From: JAXHUH01 sp034211175
Lineage (GTDB): Bacteria; Actinomycetota; Acidimicrobiia; Acidimicrobiales; CAIXPF01
Direction of reading: 5' to 3'
Length of the DNA stretch: 42,234 nucleotides
NCBI GenBank assembly: GCA_034211175.1
Contig: JAXHUH010000004.1
Span: 1-42,234 of the forward strand
Positions 30,656 through 37,736 of the stretch are shown here, in pieces; positions within the stretch are counted from its first letter, which is position 1; every line of letters begins with the position of its first letter. The notes beneath the pieces were generated by a model. It made no database searches, was not told where the DNA came from, and worked only from the letters and a program-made list of their open reading frames with translations. A program made the position numbers and the translations under genes.

Positions 30656-31798
30656 ATGGCTGTCACCGAAGCCGAGGTCATCGAGGCCCTCCGACCGGTC
30701 AACGACCCCGAGCTCCACCGCAGCATCGTCGACCTCGGCATGCTCCGGGGCGTCACGATCGACGGCGGCCGCATCGGCGTCCAGGTGGCGCTGACCGTCC
30801 AGGGCTGCCCGCTGCGCGCTGAGATCGACAACCGGGTCAGCACCGCCGTCGTTGCGCTCGACGGCGTCGACGACGTCGAGGTCACCTACGACGTCATGAC
30901 CGACGAGGAGCGGGCCCGGGTCCGCGAGATCGTCCACGGCGACCCCGGCGCCACCGCCGGCTCCCAGGCCGCCCACGGTCACGCCGAGGGCCGCAAGATC
31001 CCCTTCGCCGACCCGGCCAGCAAGACCCGCGTCCTGCTCATCGCCTCCGGCAAGGGCGGCGTCGGCAAGTCGTCGCTGACCACCAACATCGCGTGCGCGC
31101 TCGCCGCCCGCGGTCACTCCACCGCCGTCGTCGACGCCGACGTGTGGGGCTTCTCGATCCCCCGGATGATCGGCGTCGAGCGCCCGCCGGTGGTGATCGA
31201 CTCGATGCTGGTCCCGCCGGAGGCCAACGGCGTCAAGGTCATCTCCATGGGCTTCTTCGCCGGCGACGACCAGCCGGTCATCTGGCGGGGCCCGATGCTC
31301 CACAAGGCGCTCGAGCAGTTCCTCACCGACGTCTACTGGGACGAGCCCGACTACCTCGTCGTCGACCTGCCGCCCGGCACGGGCGACATCTCGATCTCGC
31401 TCGCCCAGTTCCTGCCCCGGGGCGAGGTCTACGTGGTGACCACGCCGCAGCCGGCCGCCCAGCGGGTCGCCCAGCGCGCCGCCTACATGGCCCAGAAGGT
31501 GAACCTCGAGGTCAAGGGCGTCATCGAGAACATGTCGTGGTTCACCGGCGACGACGGCAAGCGCTACGAGCTGTTCGGCTCCGGTGGCGGCCGGGTCCTC
31601 GCCTCGCAGATCGACGCCCCGCTCGTCGGCCAGATCCCCCTCGTGCCCGACCTGCGCCAGGGCTCCGACATCGGCCGCCCCATCGTCGTCGAGCACCCCG
31701 ACAGCGAGGCCGCCCGCGCCATCACCGAGGTCGCCCGCACCATCGACGAGGACCTCAAGCCCACCAAGCGCTTCCACCCGGAGCTGAAGCTCATCTGA
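30656..31798 (+). CDS. mrp: Mrp/ApbC Fe-S cluster carrier ATPase
   Basis: 380 residues. An N-terminal MIP18/DUF59 domain (about 1-85, with the Cys of VQGCPLR, C51) is fused to a P-loop ATPase with SGKGGVGKSS (about 131-140). Downstream, DLPPGTGDISIS and ENMSWF are typical Mrp motifs. The usual CxxC cluster-binding pair after ENMS(W/Y)F is replaced here by TGDDG, so C51 may carry more of the load. ATG at 30656 gives the natural family start; an upstream ATG at 30605 would precede a non-conserved extension. A hairpin terminator follows the stop. Confidence 0.93.
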   Translation: MAVTEAEVIEALRPVNDPELHRSIVDLGMLRGVTIDGGRIGVQVALTVQGCPLRAEIDNRVSTAVVALDGVDDVEVTYDVMTDEERARVREIVHGDPGATAGSQAAHGHAEGRKIPFADPASKTRVLLIASGKGGVGKSSLTTNIACALAARGHSTAVVDADVWGFSIPRMIGVERPPVVIDSMLVPPEANGVKVISMGFFAGDDQPVIWRGPMLHKALEQFLTDVYWDEPDYLVVDLPPGTGDISISLAQFLPRGEVYVVTTPQPAAQRVAQRAAYMAQKVNLEVKGVIENMSWFTGDDGKRYELFGSGGGRVLASQIDAPLVGQIPLVPDLRQGSDIGRPIVVEHPDSEAARAITEVARTIDEDLKPTKRFHPELKLI

Positions 31799-31801
31799 TC
31801 G

Positions 31802-31823
31802 CAGGAGCTCTGGCGAGCTCCTG
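31802..31823 (+). terminator. mrp terminator hairpin
   Basis: CAGGAGCTC (31802-31810) pairs perfectly with GAGCTCCTG (31815-31823) around TGGC, starting 4 nt after the mrp stop. Confidence 0.75.
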
Positions 31824-31863
31824 TGGGAAGGGCTTCGTCGCCTTCGGCGCCTGTCTCCTGGTT

Positions 31864-31902
31864 CCGTCGAATCAGGCCTCGCTGCGCTCGGCGATTCGAC
31901 GG
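31864..31902. repeat. inverted repeat 1 of structured region
   Basis: CCGTCGAATC (31864-31873) and GATTCGACGG (31893-31902), perfect 10-bp stem, 19-nt loop containing GCTGCGCTCGG. Confidence 0.75.
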
Positions 31903-31968
31903 GTTCGCCCGGACGTATGCGCTCCTGGGCGCGTGACTCCGCCGGTACCGAGCAGAGTCCGGGCGAAC
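31903..31968. repeat. inverted repeat 2 of structured region
   Basis: GTTCGCCCGGAC (31903-31914) and GTCCGGGCGAAC (31957-31968), perfect 12-bp stem enclosing 42 nt. Confidence 0.75.
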
Positions 31969-32216
31969 GCGGCCTCTCGCGCTCGTGTGCGCTCGCTCGC
32001 GCGTCCGTACCCGGCTCCAGCTGGAGCTGGCGGGGAAGAACGACGGCGCGTGGAGCAGGAATCCACGCCAGTTCGGGTGGGGGTTCGGGTACCCATCGTG
32101 GGGGACGGATCAACGTTCCTGGTCAGGGGGCCGCGACGTTGGGGCACGGGGCGCGTAGGCTGTCCGGCGGCCTGGCCGGCGCCGGACGCGTCGGCGACCT
32201 TGTCCTGGAGGAAGAC

Positions 32217-32453
32217 GTGGACGTCCGCATCGGCGTGACCTACAGCTCGAAGGAGCTCGACATCGAGCTCGAAGAAGACACCGACGGCGAGGCGCTGCGG
32301 TCGTCGGTCGACGAGGCGCTCGCGGGCAAGTCGCCGACGCTGTGGCTCTCCGACCGCAGCGGTCGCCAGATCGGTGTCCCCGCCGACAAGATCGCCTTCG
32401 TCGAGATCGGCCGGCCGGAGGGCGATCGCCGCATCGGCTTCGGGTCCTCCTGA
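32217..32453 (+). CDS. DUF3107 protein
   Basis: A 78-residue soluble protein. VRIGVTYSSKELDIEL at the start, a central helix (ALRSSVDEALAG) and the ending VPADKIAFVEIG define DUF3107, a small actinobacterial family of unknown function (TB9.4 of M. tuberculosis is a member). GTG at 32217 has GGAGG 5 nt upstream. The next gene starts 10 nt after its stop, so the three genes 32217-34598 are likely one operon. Confidence 0.92.
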   Translation: MDVRIGVTYSSKELDIELEEDTDGEALRSSVDEALAGKSPTLWLSDRSGRQIGVPADKIAFVEIGRPEGDRRIGFGSS

Positions 32454-32463
32454 CCCGACGGTC

Positions 32464-33423
32464 GTGGCAGCGCCCCCACCGAGCCTGCTCGACCGCCGCC
32501 TCCTGTTCGTCACCGGCAAGGGCGGGGTCGGCAAGTCGACGGTGGCGGCCGCGCTCGCGACCCTCTCCGCATCCAGCGGGCGCCGCACCCTCCTCTGCGA
32601 GGTCGACGCCAAGGGCGACCTGGCCCACTTCTTCGAGGCGCCCGAGCTGCGGTTCGCGCCCCGGGAGGTCCAGGACGGCCTCTGGGCCATGGCGATGGAC
32701 ACCGAGGAGTCGCTGCGGGAGTACCTCCGCATCAACCTGCGCCTCCCGGTGATCGCCCGGCTCGGGCCGCTCGCCCACACCTTCGACTTCGTGGCCAGCG
32801 CCGCGCCCGGCGTGCGGGAGATCCTCACCGTCGGCAAGCTCGCCTACGAGGTCCGCGAGGAGAACTACGACCTCGTCGTGGTCGACGCCTCGGCGACCGG
32901 CCACATCCTCGGTCAGCTCTCGGCGCCCCGCGCCATCGCCGAGCTCGTCCAGGTCGGCCTCATCCGTGAGCAGACCGGCTGGATGCAGGACATCCTCGGC
33001 GACCCCGAGCTCACCGGCGTGCTCATCGTGACCCTGGCCGAGGAGATGCCGGTCGCCGAGACCCTCGAGCTCACCGCGGCGCTCGGCCCGCGCACCGGGG
33101 TGGACCTCGCCGCGGTCGTCGTGAACCGGGTGCTCCCCGAGCTGTTCGCCCGTGCCGAGGAGGAGGTGTTCGAGCAGCTCGAGACACCGGAGCGGCGCCG
33201 GGAGCTGAGCGACGCGATCGGCCACGACGTCGACTCGGTCCTCGCCGGCGCCCGCCTGGCCGTCGGCCTCCGCCGCGGGCGCGCCGAGCACCTCGAGCGC
33301 CTGCGCACCGACCTCGACCCCGCCATCCCGATGCTCTACCTGCCCGAGCTGTTCACCCGCAGCCACGGGATCCGCACCACCCGCCAGGTCGCCGAGGCGC
33401 TGGGCGAGGAGCTCGGCGGGTGA
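32464..33423 (+). CDS. ArsA/Get3-like ATPase, first subunit
   Basis: 319 residues. Deviant Walker A GKGGVGKST (about 18-26) with the signature Lys, switch region VDASATGHILGQL and a C-terminal LYLPELFTRSHGI. It corresponds to M. tuberculosis Rv3679, a member of the bacterial Get3-like pair; no metalloid-efflux partner is nearby, so arsenite transport is unlikely. GTG at 32464, stop overlapping the second subunit as GTGA, which argues for equimolar heteromer assembly. Confidence 0.9.
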   Translation: MAAPPPSLLDRRLLFVTGKGGVGKSTVAAALATLSASSGRRTLLCEVDAKGDLAHFFEAPELRFAPREVQDGLWAMAMDTEESLREYLRINLRLPVIARLGPLAHTFDFVASAAPGVREILTVGKLAYEVREENYDLVVVDASATGHILGQLSAPRAIAELVQVGLIREQTGWMQDILGDPELTGVLIVTLAEEMPVAETLELTAALGPRTGVDLAAVVVNRVLPELFARAEEEVFEQLETPERRRELSDAIGHDVDSVLAGARLAVGLRRGRAEHLERLRTDLDPAIPMLYLPELFTRSHGIRTTRQVAEALGEELGG

Positions 33424-34598
33424 GCGCCGAGACCCCCGACGGCACCACGCCGGACCTGCGAGGGCTCGAGCGCCTCCTCGCGTCCCGGGAGATCATCATC
33501 ACCTGCGGCGCCGGCGGTGTCGGCAAGACCACGACCGCCGCCGCGGTCGCGGCGATGGCCGCGGTCCAGCTCGGCGGCAAGGTGCTCGTGCTCACCGTCG
33601 ACCCGGCCCGCCGCTTGGCCAGCGCACTCGGCCTCGAGGCGTTCGGCAACGCCGAGACCCGGGTGCCCGACGAGGCGTTCGCCGCGGTCGGCGTGGAGCC
33701 CCAGGGCGAGCTGTGGGCGGCGATGCTCGACACCAAGCAGTCGTGGGACGAGCTGGTCCGGCGCCACGCGCCCGACGTCGAGACCCGCGACGCCATCCTC
33801 GCCAACCCGCTCTACGAGAACATCACCGGCAAGTTCGTCCAGTCCCACGACTACATCGCCGTCGAGCGCCTCTACGAGATCCACGCCTCCGGCCGCTACG
33901 ACCTGATCGTCGTGGACACCCCGCCGACCCGCAACGCGGTCGACTTCCTCGAGGCCCCGGCCCGCATGGCCGACTTCTTCTCGAGCCGGCTGCTGCGGTG
34001 GCTGATCGCGCCGTACCGCTCGAAGCTGGTCAACATGGCGTCGAGGCCGTTCTACACGGTCGCCGACCGGGTGCTCGGCTCCAAGTTCCTCGAGGACATC
34101 GCCGAGTTCTTCATCCTCTTCCAGACCATGTACGACGGCTTCGTCCAACGGGCGTCCGCGGTGTCGGCGCTGCTGGCCGACCGCCGGACCAGCTTCGTGG
34201 TGGTCACGACGCTCGAGGTCGCCCCGGCCCGGGAGGCCGAGTACTTCATCGGCGCGCTCGCCGAGCGCGACCTGCGGCTCGGGGCCGTCGTGTTCAACCG
34301 GGTGCTGCCGTCCTACCTGCTCGACCCGGTCGGCGTGGACGCGGCCCGGGCCCTGCTGCGCGATCCCGACGCCGCGGTCGACGCCGTCGCGGACGTCGGG
34401 CCGGCCCCGCTGGTGCGCCGGGTCGTCCAGGAGATCGGCGAGCGCTACCTGGACTTCCGGGTGGTCGCCAGCCGTGAGGCCACACAACGCGCGATGCTGG
34501 CGTCTCGTGCAGACACGGTCGCCATCGCCCCACAGCTCGACAGGGACATCGCCGACCTCGGGGGCGTCCTCAGGCTCGGGCGTGCGCTGTGGGGTTGA
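33420..34598 (+). CDS. ArsA/Get3-like ATPase, second subunit
   Basis: 392 residues, corresponding to Rv3680. P-loop GAGGVGKTT (about 30-38): the signature Lys of the deviant Walker A is replaced by Ala, unlike the first subunit. Later motifs are LTVDPARRLA, VVDTPPTRNAVDFLEAP and FNRVLPSYLLDP. The paired subunits probably form an asymmetric dimer handling membrane or lipid cargo (inference). The last 24 codons are duplicated in tandem after the stop. Confidence 0.9.
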   Translation: MSAETPDGTTPDLRGLERLLASREIIITCGAGGVGKTTTAAAVAAMAAVQLGGKVLVLTVDPARRLASALGLEAFGNAETRVPDEAFAAVGVEPQGELWAAMLDTKQSWDELVRRHAPDVETRDAILANPLYENITGKFVQSHDYIAVERLYEIHASGRYDLIVVDTPPTRNAVDFLEAPARMADFFSSRLLRWLIAPYRSKLVNMASRPFYTVADRVLGSKFLEDIAEFFILFQTMYDGFVQRASAVSALLADRRTSFVVVTTLEVAPAREAEYFIGALAERDLRLGAVVFNRVLPSYLLDPVGVDAARALLRDPDAAVDAVADVGPAPLVRRVVQEIGERYLDFRVVASREATQRAMLASRADTVAIAPQLDRDIADLGGVLRLGRALWG

Positions 34599-34670
34599 GC
34601 CCCACAGCTCGACAGGGACATCGCCGACCTCGGGGGTGTCCTCAGGCTCGGGCGTGCGCTGTGGGGTTGA
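34527..34670 (+). repeat. 72-bp tandem duplication spanning the gene end
   Basis: Unit 1 is 34527-34598 (last 23 codons and stop of the ATPase), unit 2 is 34599-34670; they differ at one base (GGGGGCG versus GGGGGTG). Each begins GCCCCACAGC and ends GCTGTGGGGTTGA. A further GCCCCAC follows at 34671, giving 7-nt homology at every junction. Confidence 0.93.
34586..34608 (+). terminator. hairpin created at the duplication junction
   Basis: GCTGTGGGG (34586-34594), loop TTGAG, CCCCACAGC (34600-34608). It spans the stop codon of the ATPase gene. Confidence 0.6.
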
Positions 34671-34682
34671 GCCCCACGGCGC
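34656..34682 (+). terminator. probable original terminator of the ATPase operon
   Basis: GCGCTGTGGGG (34656-34666), loop TTGAG, CCCCACGGCGC (34672-34682): 11 bp with one G-U pair. It lies at the far end of the second repeat unit. Confidence 0.6.
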
Positions 34683-34734
34683 AGGCGACGTGACCGGCGC
34701 CGACGGCGGTCGGTCGAACGAGCCGCCCGCGACC

Positions 34735-34740
34735 TACGAT
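34735..34740 (+). promoter_or_regulatory. TANNNT -10 before the pdtaS-like gene
   Basis: TACGAT ends 9 nt before the ATG and no Shine-Dalgarno is visible, so the transcript may be leaderless. No strong -35 is evident. Confidence 0.35.
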
Positions 34741-34749
34741 GGGGCGTTG

Positions 34750-36303
34750 ATGTCCAGCGTGGTCGAGCTCGCCCGGCGTCACACCCGCCTCTCACCCGCC
34801 GACATCGGCCACATGCACCGCCTCGTCGGGTCGTGGGGCCTCGTCGCCGACCTGTGCTTCGCCGACCTCCTCCTGTTCGCGCCGGCCGAGTCGGCCGACG
34901 GAGACCACGACGGCGAGACGTTCGTGGCGCTGGCCCAGGTGCGGCCCACGACCGGCCAGACGCTCTACCAGTCCGACTGGGTCGGTGCCCTCACGACGCG
35001 GGCGGAGCGACCGCTCGTCGCCCGCTCCTACGCCACGGGCGAGATCATCGAGGGCGAGATCGACCTCGAGGTGCTCGGCGACCGGGTCCGGGTGATGTCG
35101 ATCCCGGTCCGTCACCAGGGCCGGGTGATCGGGGTCGTGACCCGGGAGTCCACGCCGAAGGTGAGCCGGTTCACCGGCGACCTCGAGCGCACCTACCTGG
35201 CCGTGTTCCAGCGCATCGCCCGGATGCTGGCCGCGGGGGAGTTCCCGTTCGCCGACGTCGACCGGGCCGCCGAGGAGGTGCCCCGCGTCGGCGACGGCGC
35301 CCTGCTGGTCGACGCCGACGGCCGGGTGCAGTTCAGCTCGCCCAACGCCATCTCGGCGCTCCACCGCATCGGCGTCCACGGCAACCTCGATGGCCGACAG
35401 ATCCTCGGCGTGGCCATCCACGAGCTGGTGATCCGCCCGGCGCTCACCGCACGGCGCCCGGTCACCGAGGAGGTGGACGGCGGCAACGAGACGGTGCTGC
35501 AGGTCCACTGCATCCCACTGCTCGCACGCGGCGAGGTCGAGGGCGGGCTCGTGCTCCTGCGCGACATCAGCGAGCTCAAGCGCCTCGACCGGCTCCTCAT
35601 GTCGAAGGACGCCACCATCCGGGAGATCCACCACCGGGTGAAGAACAACCTCCAGACGATCAGCTCGTTGCTGCGGCTCCAGGCGCGCCGGCTGTCCTCG
35701 GACGAGGCCCGCCGGGCGATCGACGAGTCGGTGCGCCGGATCGCCTCGATCGCGCTCGTGCACGAGACGCTGTCGCGGGAGGCTCGCGACGACATCGTCT
35801 TCTCCGAGATCGCCCGGCCGCTGGTGCGGATGGTCGAGGAGACCATGCAGTCGCCCGACCGGCGCCAGGTCCGGGTCCGACTCGACGCCGAGGGCATCAC
35901 CCTGCCCTCGGCGGTGGCCACGGTGCTCGCCGTCGTGCTCAACGAGCTGCTCCAGAACGCCATGGACCACGCCTACCCGGCCGGCAACGAGCAGGGCGGC
36001 ACGGTCGACGTGCGCCTGACCTGCGAAGGCGAGACGTTGATCGTCCTGGTCACCGACGACGGCGTCGGCCTCCCCGAGGGGTTCTCGATCGACCGGGTCG
36101 ACGGTCTCGGCCTGTCGATCGTGAGCACGCTGGTCAACAGCGAGCTGAACGGCCACATCGAGCTGCGGCCCCGCGGCGCGGTCACCGCCGTCGGTGCCGG
36201 CCAGCGGGACACCGGGGCTGCGAGCAACGGTGAGAGCACCGCCGAGCGCGGCACCGTGGCGGAGCTGCGCATCCCGCTCACCCCGGCCGACGACGAGGAC
36301 TGA
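34750..36303 (+). CDS. pdtaS: PdtaS-type sensor histidine kinase
   Basis: 517 residues, cytoplasmic. An N-terminal GAF-like domain (about 1-160), a PAS domain (about 170-280), a HisKA_2 phosphoacceptor (EIHHRVKNNLQT, His about 294-295) and a HATPase_c domain with NELLQNAMDHAYP (about 398) and DDGVGLPEGF, GLGLSIV. It matches M. tuberculosis Rv3220c in size and order; its partner PdtaR is an RNA-binding antiterminator, absent from the window. ATG at 34750. The C-terminus has a non-conserved insertion rich in Ala/Gly. Convergent with whiB1 as in mycobacteria. Confidence 0.93.
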   Translation: MSSVVELARRHTRLSPADIGHMHRLVGSWGLVADLCFADLLLFAPAESADGDHDGETFVALAQVRPTTGQTLYQSDWVGALTTRAERPLVARSYATGEIIEGEIDLEVLGDRVRVMSIPVRHQGRVIGVVTRESTPKVSRFTGDLERTYLAVFQRIARMLAAGEFPFADVDRAAEEVPRVGDGALLVDADGRVQFSSPNAISALHRIGVHGNLDGRQILGVAIHELVIRPALTARRPVTEEVDGGNETVLQVHCIPLLARGEVEGGLVLLRDISELKRLDRLLMSKDATIREIHHRVKNNLQTISSLLRLQARRLSSDEARRAIDESVRRIASIALVHETLSREARDDIVFSEIARPLVRMVEETMQSPDRRQVRVRLDAEGITLPSAVATVLAVVLNELLQNAMDHAYPAGNEQGGTVDVRLTCEGETLIVLVTDDGVGLPEGFSIDRVDGLGLSIVSTLVNSELNGHIELRPRGAVTAVGAGQRDTGAASNGESTAERGTVAELRIPLTPADDED

Positions 36304-36358
36304 GCCGGCCGTCGCCAGTGGGCACCGGAACTCACCCGCCGGACCATCCACCCGGGCA

Positions 36359-36398
36359 TGACGAGCGGCCCCACCCCCCGGGGGGCGGCCTCTCGTCA
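36359..36398. terminator. bidirectional terminator between pdtaS and whiB1
   Basis: TGACGAG (36359-36365) pairs with CTCGTCA (36392-36398), then GGCC with GGCC after one mismatch, with a CCCCCCGGGGGG core. It lies between convergent genes. Confidence 0.7.
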
Positions 36399-36418
36399 GT
36401 CCGTGTGCCGGTACGGGC

Positions 36419-36715
36419 TCAGGAGATGTTGCGTTGACGCGCCTGGCGCGCCTTGCGCAGCTTCCTGCGCTCCTCCTCGCTCGTTCCTCCCCAGACACCT
36501 GAGTCCTGGTTGGTCATCAGGGCGAACTCGAGACAGGGCGCCTTCACGAGGCAGCTGTCGCAGACAGCTTTCGCGTGGGCGATCTGCTCGAGCGCAGGTC
36601 CCGTCGTGCCAACCGGGAAGAAGAGATCCGGATCGGTGTCACGGCACGATGCTTGATCTCGCCAGCCATCGTTCTGGGCTGCCAAGGTCAGGTTCCGACT
36701 GGATGTCAGTGCCAC
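36419..36715 (-). CDS. whiB1: WhiB1-like Fe-S regulator
   Basis: 98 residues. Four cysteines at C24-X27-C52-X2-C55-X5-C61 ligate the 4Fe-4S cluster; GVWGG (about 73-77) is the sigma-contact turn, and the basic tail ERRKLRKARQARQR binds DNA. LFFPVGTTGPALEQIAHAK is closest to WhiB1. GTG at 36715 was chosen because GGGAGGAG lies 6 nt upstream; the open frame extends 62 codons further without conservation. The 276-nt upstream region is AT-richer and holds palindromes. Confidence 0.93.
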   Translation of the reverse strand: MALTSSRNLTLAAQNDGWRDQASCRDTDPDLFFPVGTTGPALEQIAHAKAVCDSCLVKAPCLEFALMTNQDSGVWGGTSEEERRKLRKARQARQRNIS

Positions 36716-36815
36716 GCGCTCCTCCCGGTGCGGCGCCGGGTGGTGGCTTCGTTCTCTCTCGTGCTCCGCCCCGTGGCTGCACAGCTCATGCTGTGGCCCC
36801 GAAACCACGGAGTGA

Positions 36816-36842
36816 AGTGATTCACAAGAATGAACGCTGTTC
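36816..36842. promoter_or_regulatory. palindromic sites upstream of whiB1
   Basis: GTGA-T-TCAC (36816-36824) and TGAAC-GCT-GTTCA (36830-36842) lie close together about 100-125 nt upstream of the whiB1 start, in a local AT-rich patch. Candidate operators; the factors are unknown. Confidence 0.45.
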
Positions 36843-36991
36843 ACCAAGCGCCATATGTCACATCGTGATCGGACGGTAGCCCTGCCTGTACCACCGCACA
36901 AGGGTCGCGCAACGATTTCCTCACCGGGGATTCACATGCCCGACGCACGCCCGTCCGGCCCCCGACGTCCGGGGGAGGCATCATTCCGCCT

Positions 36992-37726
36992 GTGACGCAG
37001 GTCATCGCGCATCGGGGTGCTTCGGCCCACGCTCCGGAGAACACCCTTCAGGCTTTCGAGGAGGCGGCTCGCCGTGGCGCCGACCAGGTGGAGCTCGACG
37101 TCCGCCTCGCATCCGACGGCAGCGTGGTCGTCCACCACGACGCGCGGTTGGCCGACGGGCGGGCGGTGGTCGACCTCACGCCGGCCCAGCTCCCGAGCTC
37201 CGTCCCGTCGCTGCGGGAGGCGCTGGTGGCGTGTGCGCCGCTCGGCGTGAACGTCGAGCTCAAGGACCTGCCCGGCGAGCCCGGGCACCGTCGGGACCTG
37301 CCGCTCGCCGCGGCGACGGTCGCCGTCCTCGACGGGTACCGGGCCGACGGCGGGGCCGTCGACCTCCTGGTCTCGTCGTTCGACGTCGCCGCCCTCGACC
37401 GGGTCGCCGACCTGGCCCCGGCCCTCGACACCGCCGTGCTCTTCGTGACCGCCGACCCGGTGAGCGGCCTCATCACCCGGGCCGCGGCCTCCGGGCGGGT
37501 CGCCATCCACCCGTCGCAGCCCGCGACCGACCGGGCGCTGGTCGGGGCGGCCCACGCGGTCGGGCTCGCCGTGAACGTGTGGACGGTCGACGACCCCGAG
37601 CGCATGGCCGCGCTGATCGCCCTCGGTGTCGACGGCATCATCACGAACGTGCCCGACGTCGCGCGGTCGGTCGTCGACGCGGCCGCCGAGCCGGCCGCGG
37701 GCCGGCCCAGCCGGGCGACGCGCTGA
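36992..37726 (+). CDS. glycerophosphodiester phosphodiesterase
   Basis: 244 residues, cytoplasmic TIM-barrel enzyme releasing glycerol-3-phosphate from deacylated phospholipids. AHRGASAHAPENTL near the N-terminus holds the catalytic His and the Glu of ENT; VELDV and HHDARL carry the other metal and catalytic residues. VNVWTVDDPERM and DGIITNVPD close the barrel. GTG start at 36992, with GGGGGAGG somewhat far upstream. It is divergent from whiB1 and convergent with the lipid kinase, whose stop is 11 nt away. Confidence 0.92.
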   Translation: MTQVIAHRGASAHAPENTLQAFEEAARRGADQVELDVRLASDGSVVVHHDARLADGRAVVDLTPAQLPSSVPSLREALVACAPLGVNVELKDLPGEPGHRRDLPLAAATVAVLDGYRADGGAVDLLVSSFDVAALDRVADLAPALDTAVLFVTADPVSGLITRAAASGRVAIHPSQPATDRALVGAAHAVGLAVNVWTVDDPERMAALIALGVDGIITNVPDVARSVVDAAAEPAAGRPSRATR

Positions 37727-37736
37727 GCGCGTCGCC

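Larger units (their letters stand above)
31799..32216. other. structured non-coding region after mrp
   Basis: No credible protein in 418 nt. It contains, in order, the mrp terminator, a 10-bp inverted repeat (31864-31873 with 31893-31902), a 12-bp inverted repeat (31903-31914 with 31957-31968) and a 14-nt palindrome GCTCCAGCTGGAGC (32014-32027). The 31903 arm starts right after the previous repeat ends. The Shine-Dalgarno of the DUF3107 gene is at its right end. Confidence 0.7.

Noticed and set aside
36830..36842. LexA (SOS) box
   Set aside because: TGAAC-N3-GTTCA has the wrong spacer and flanks for the actinobacterial CGAAC-N4-GTTCG box.
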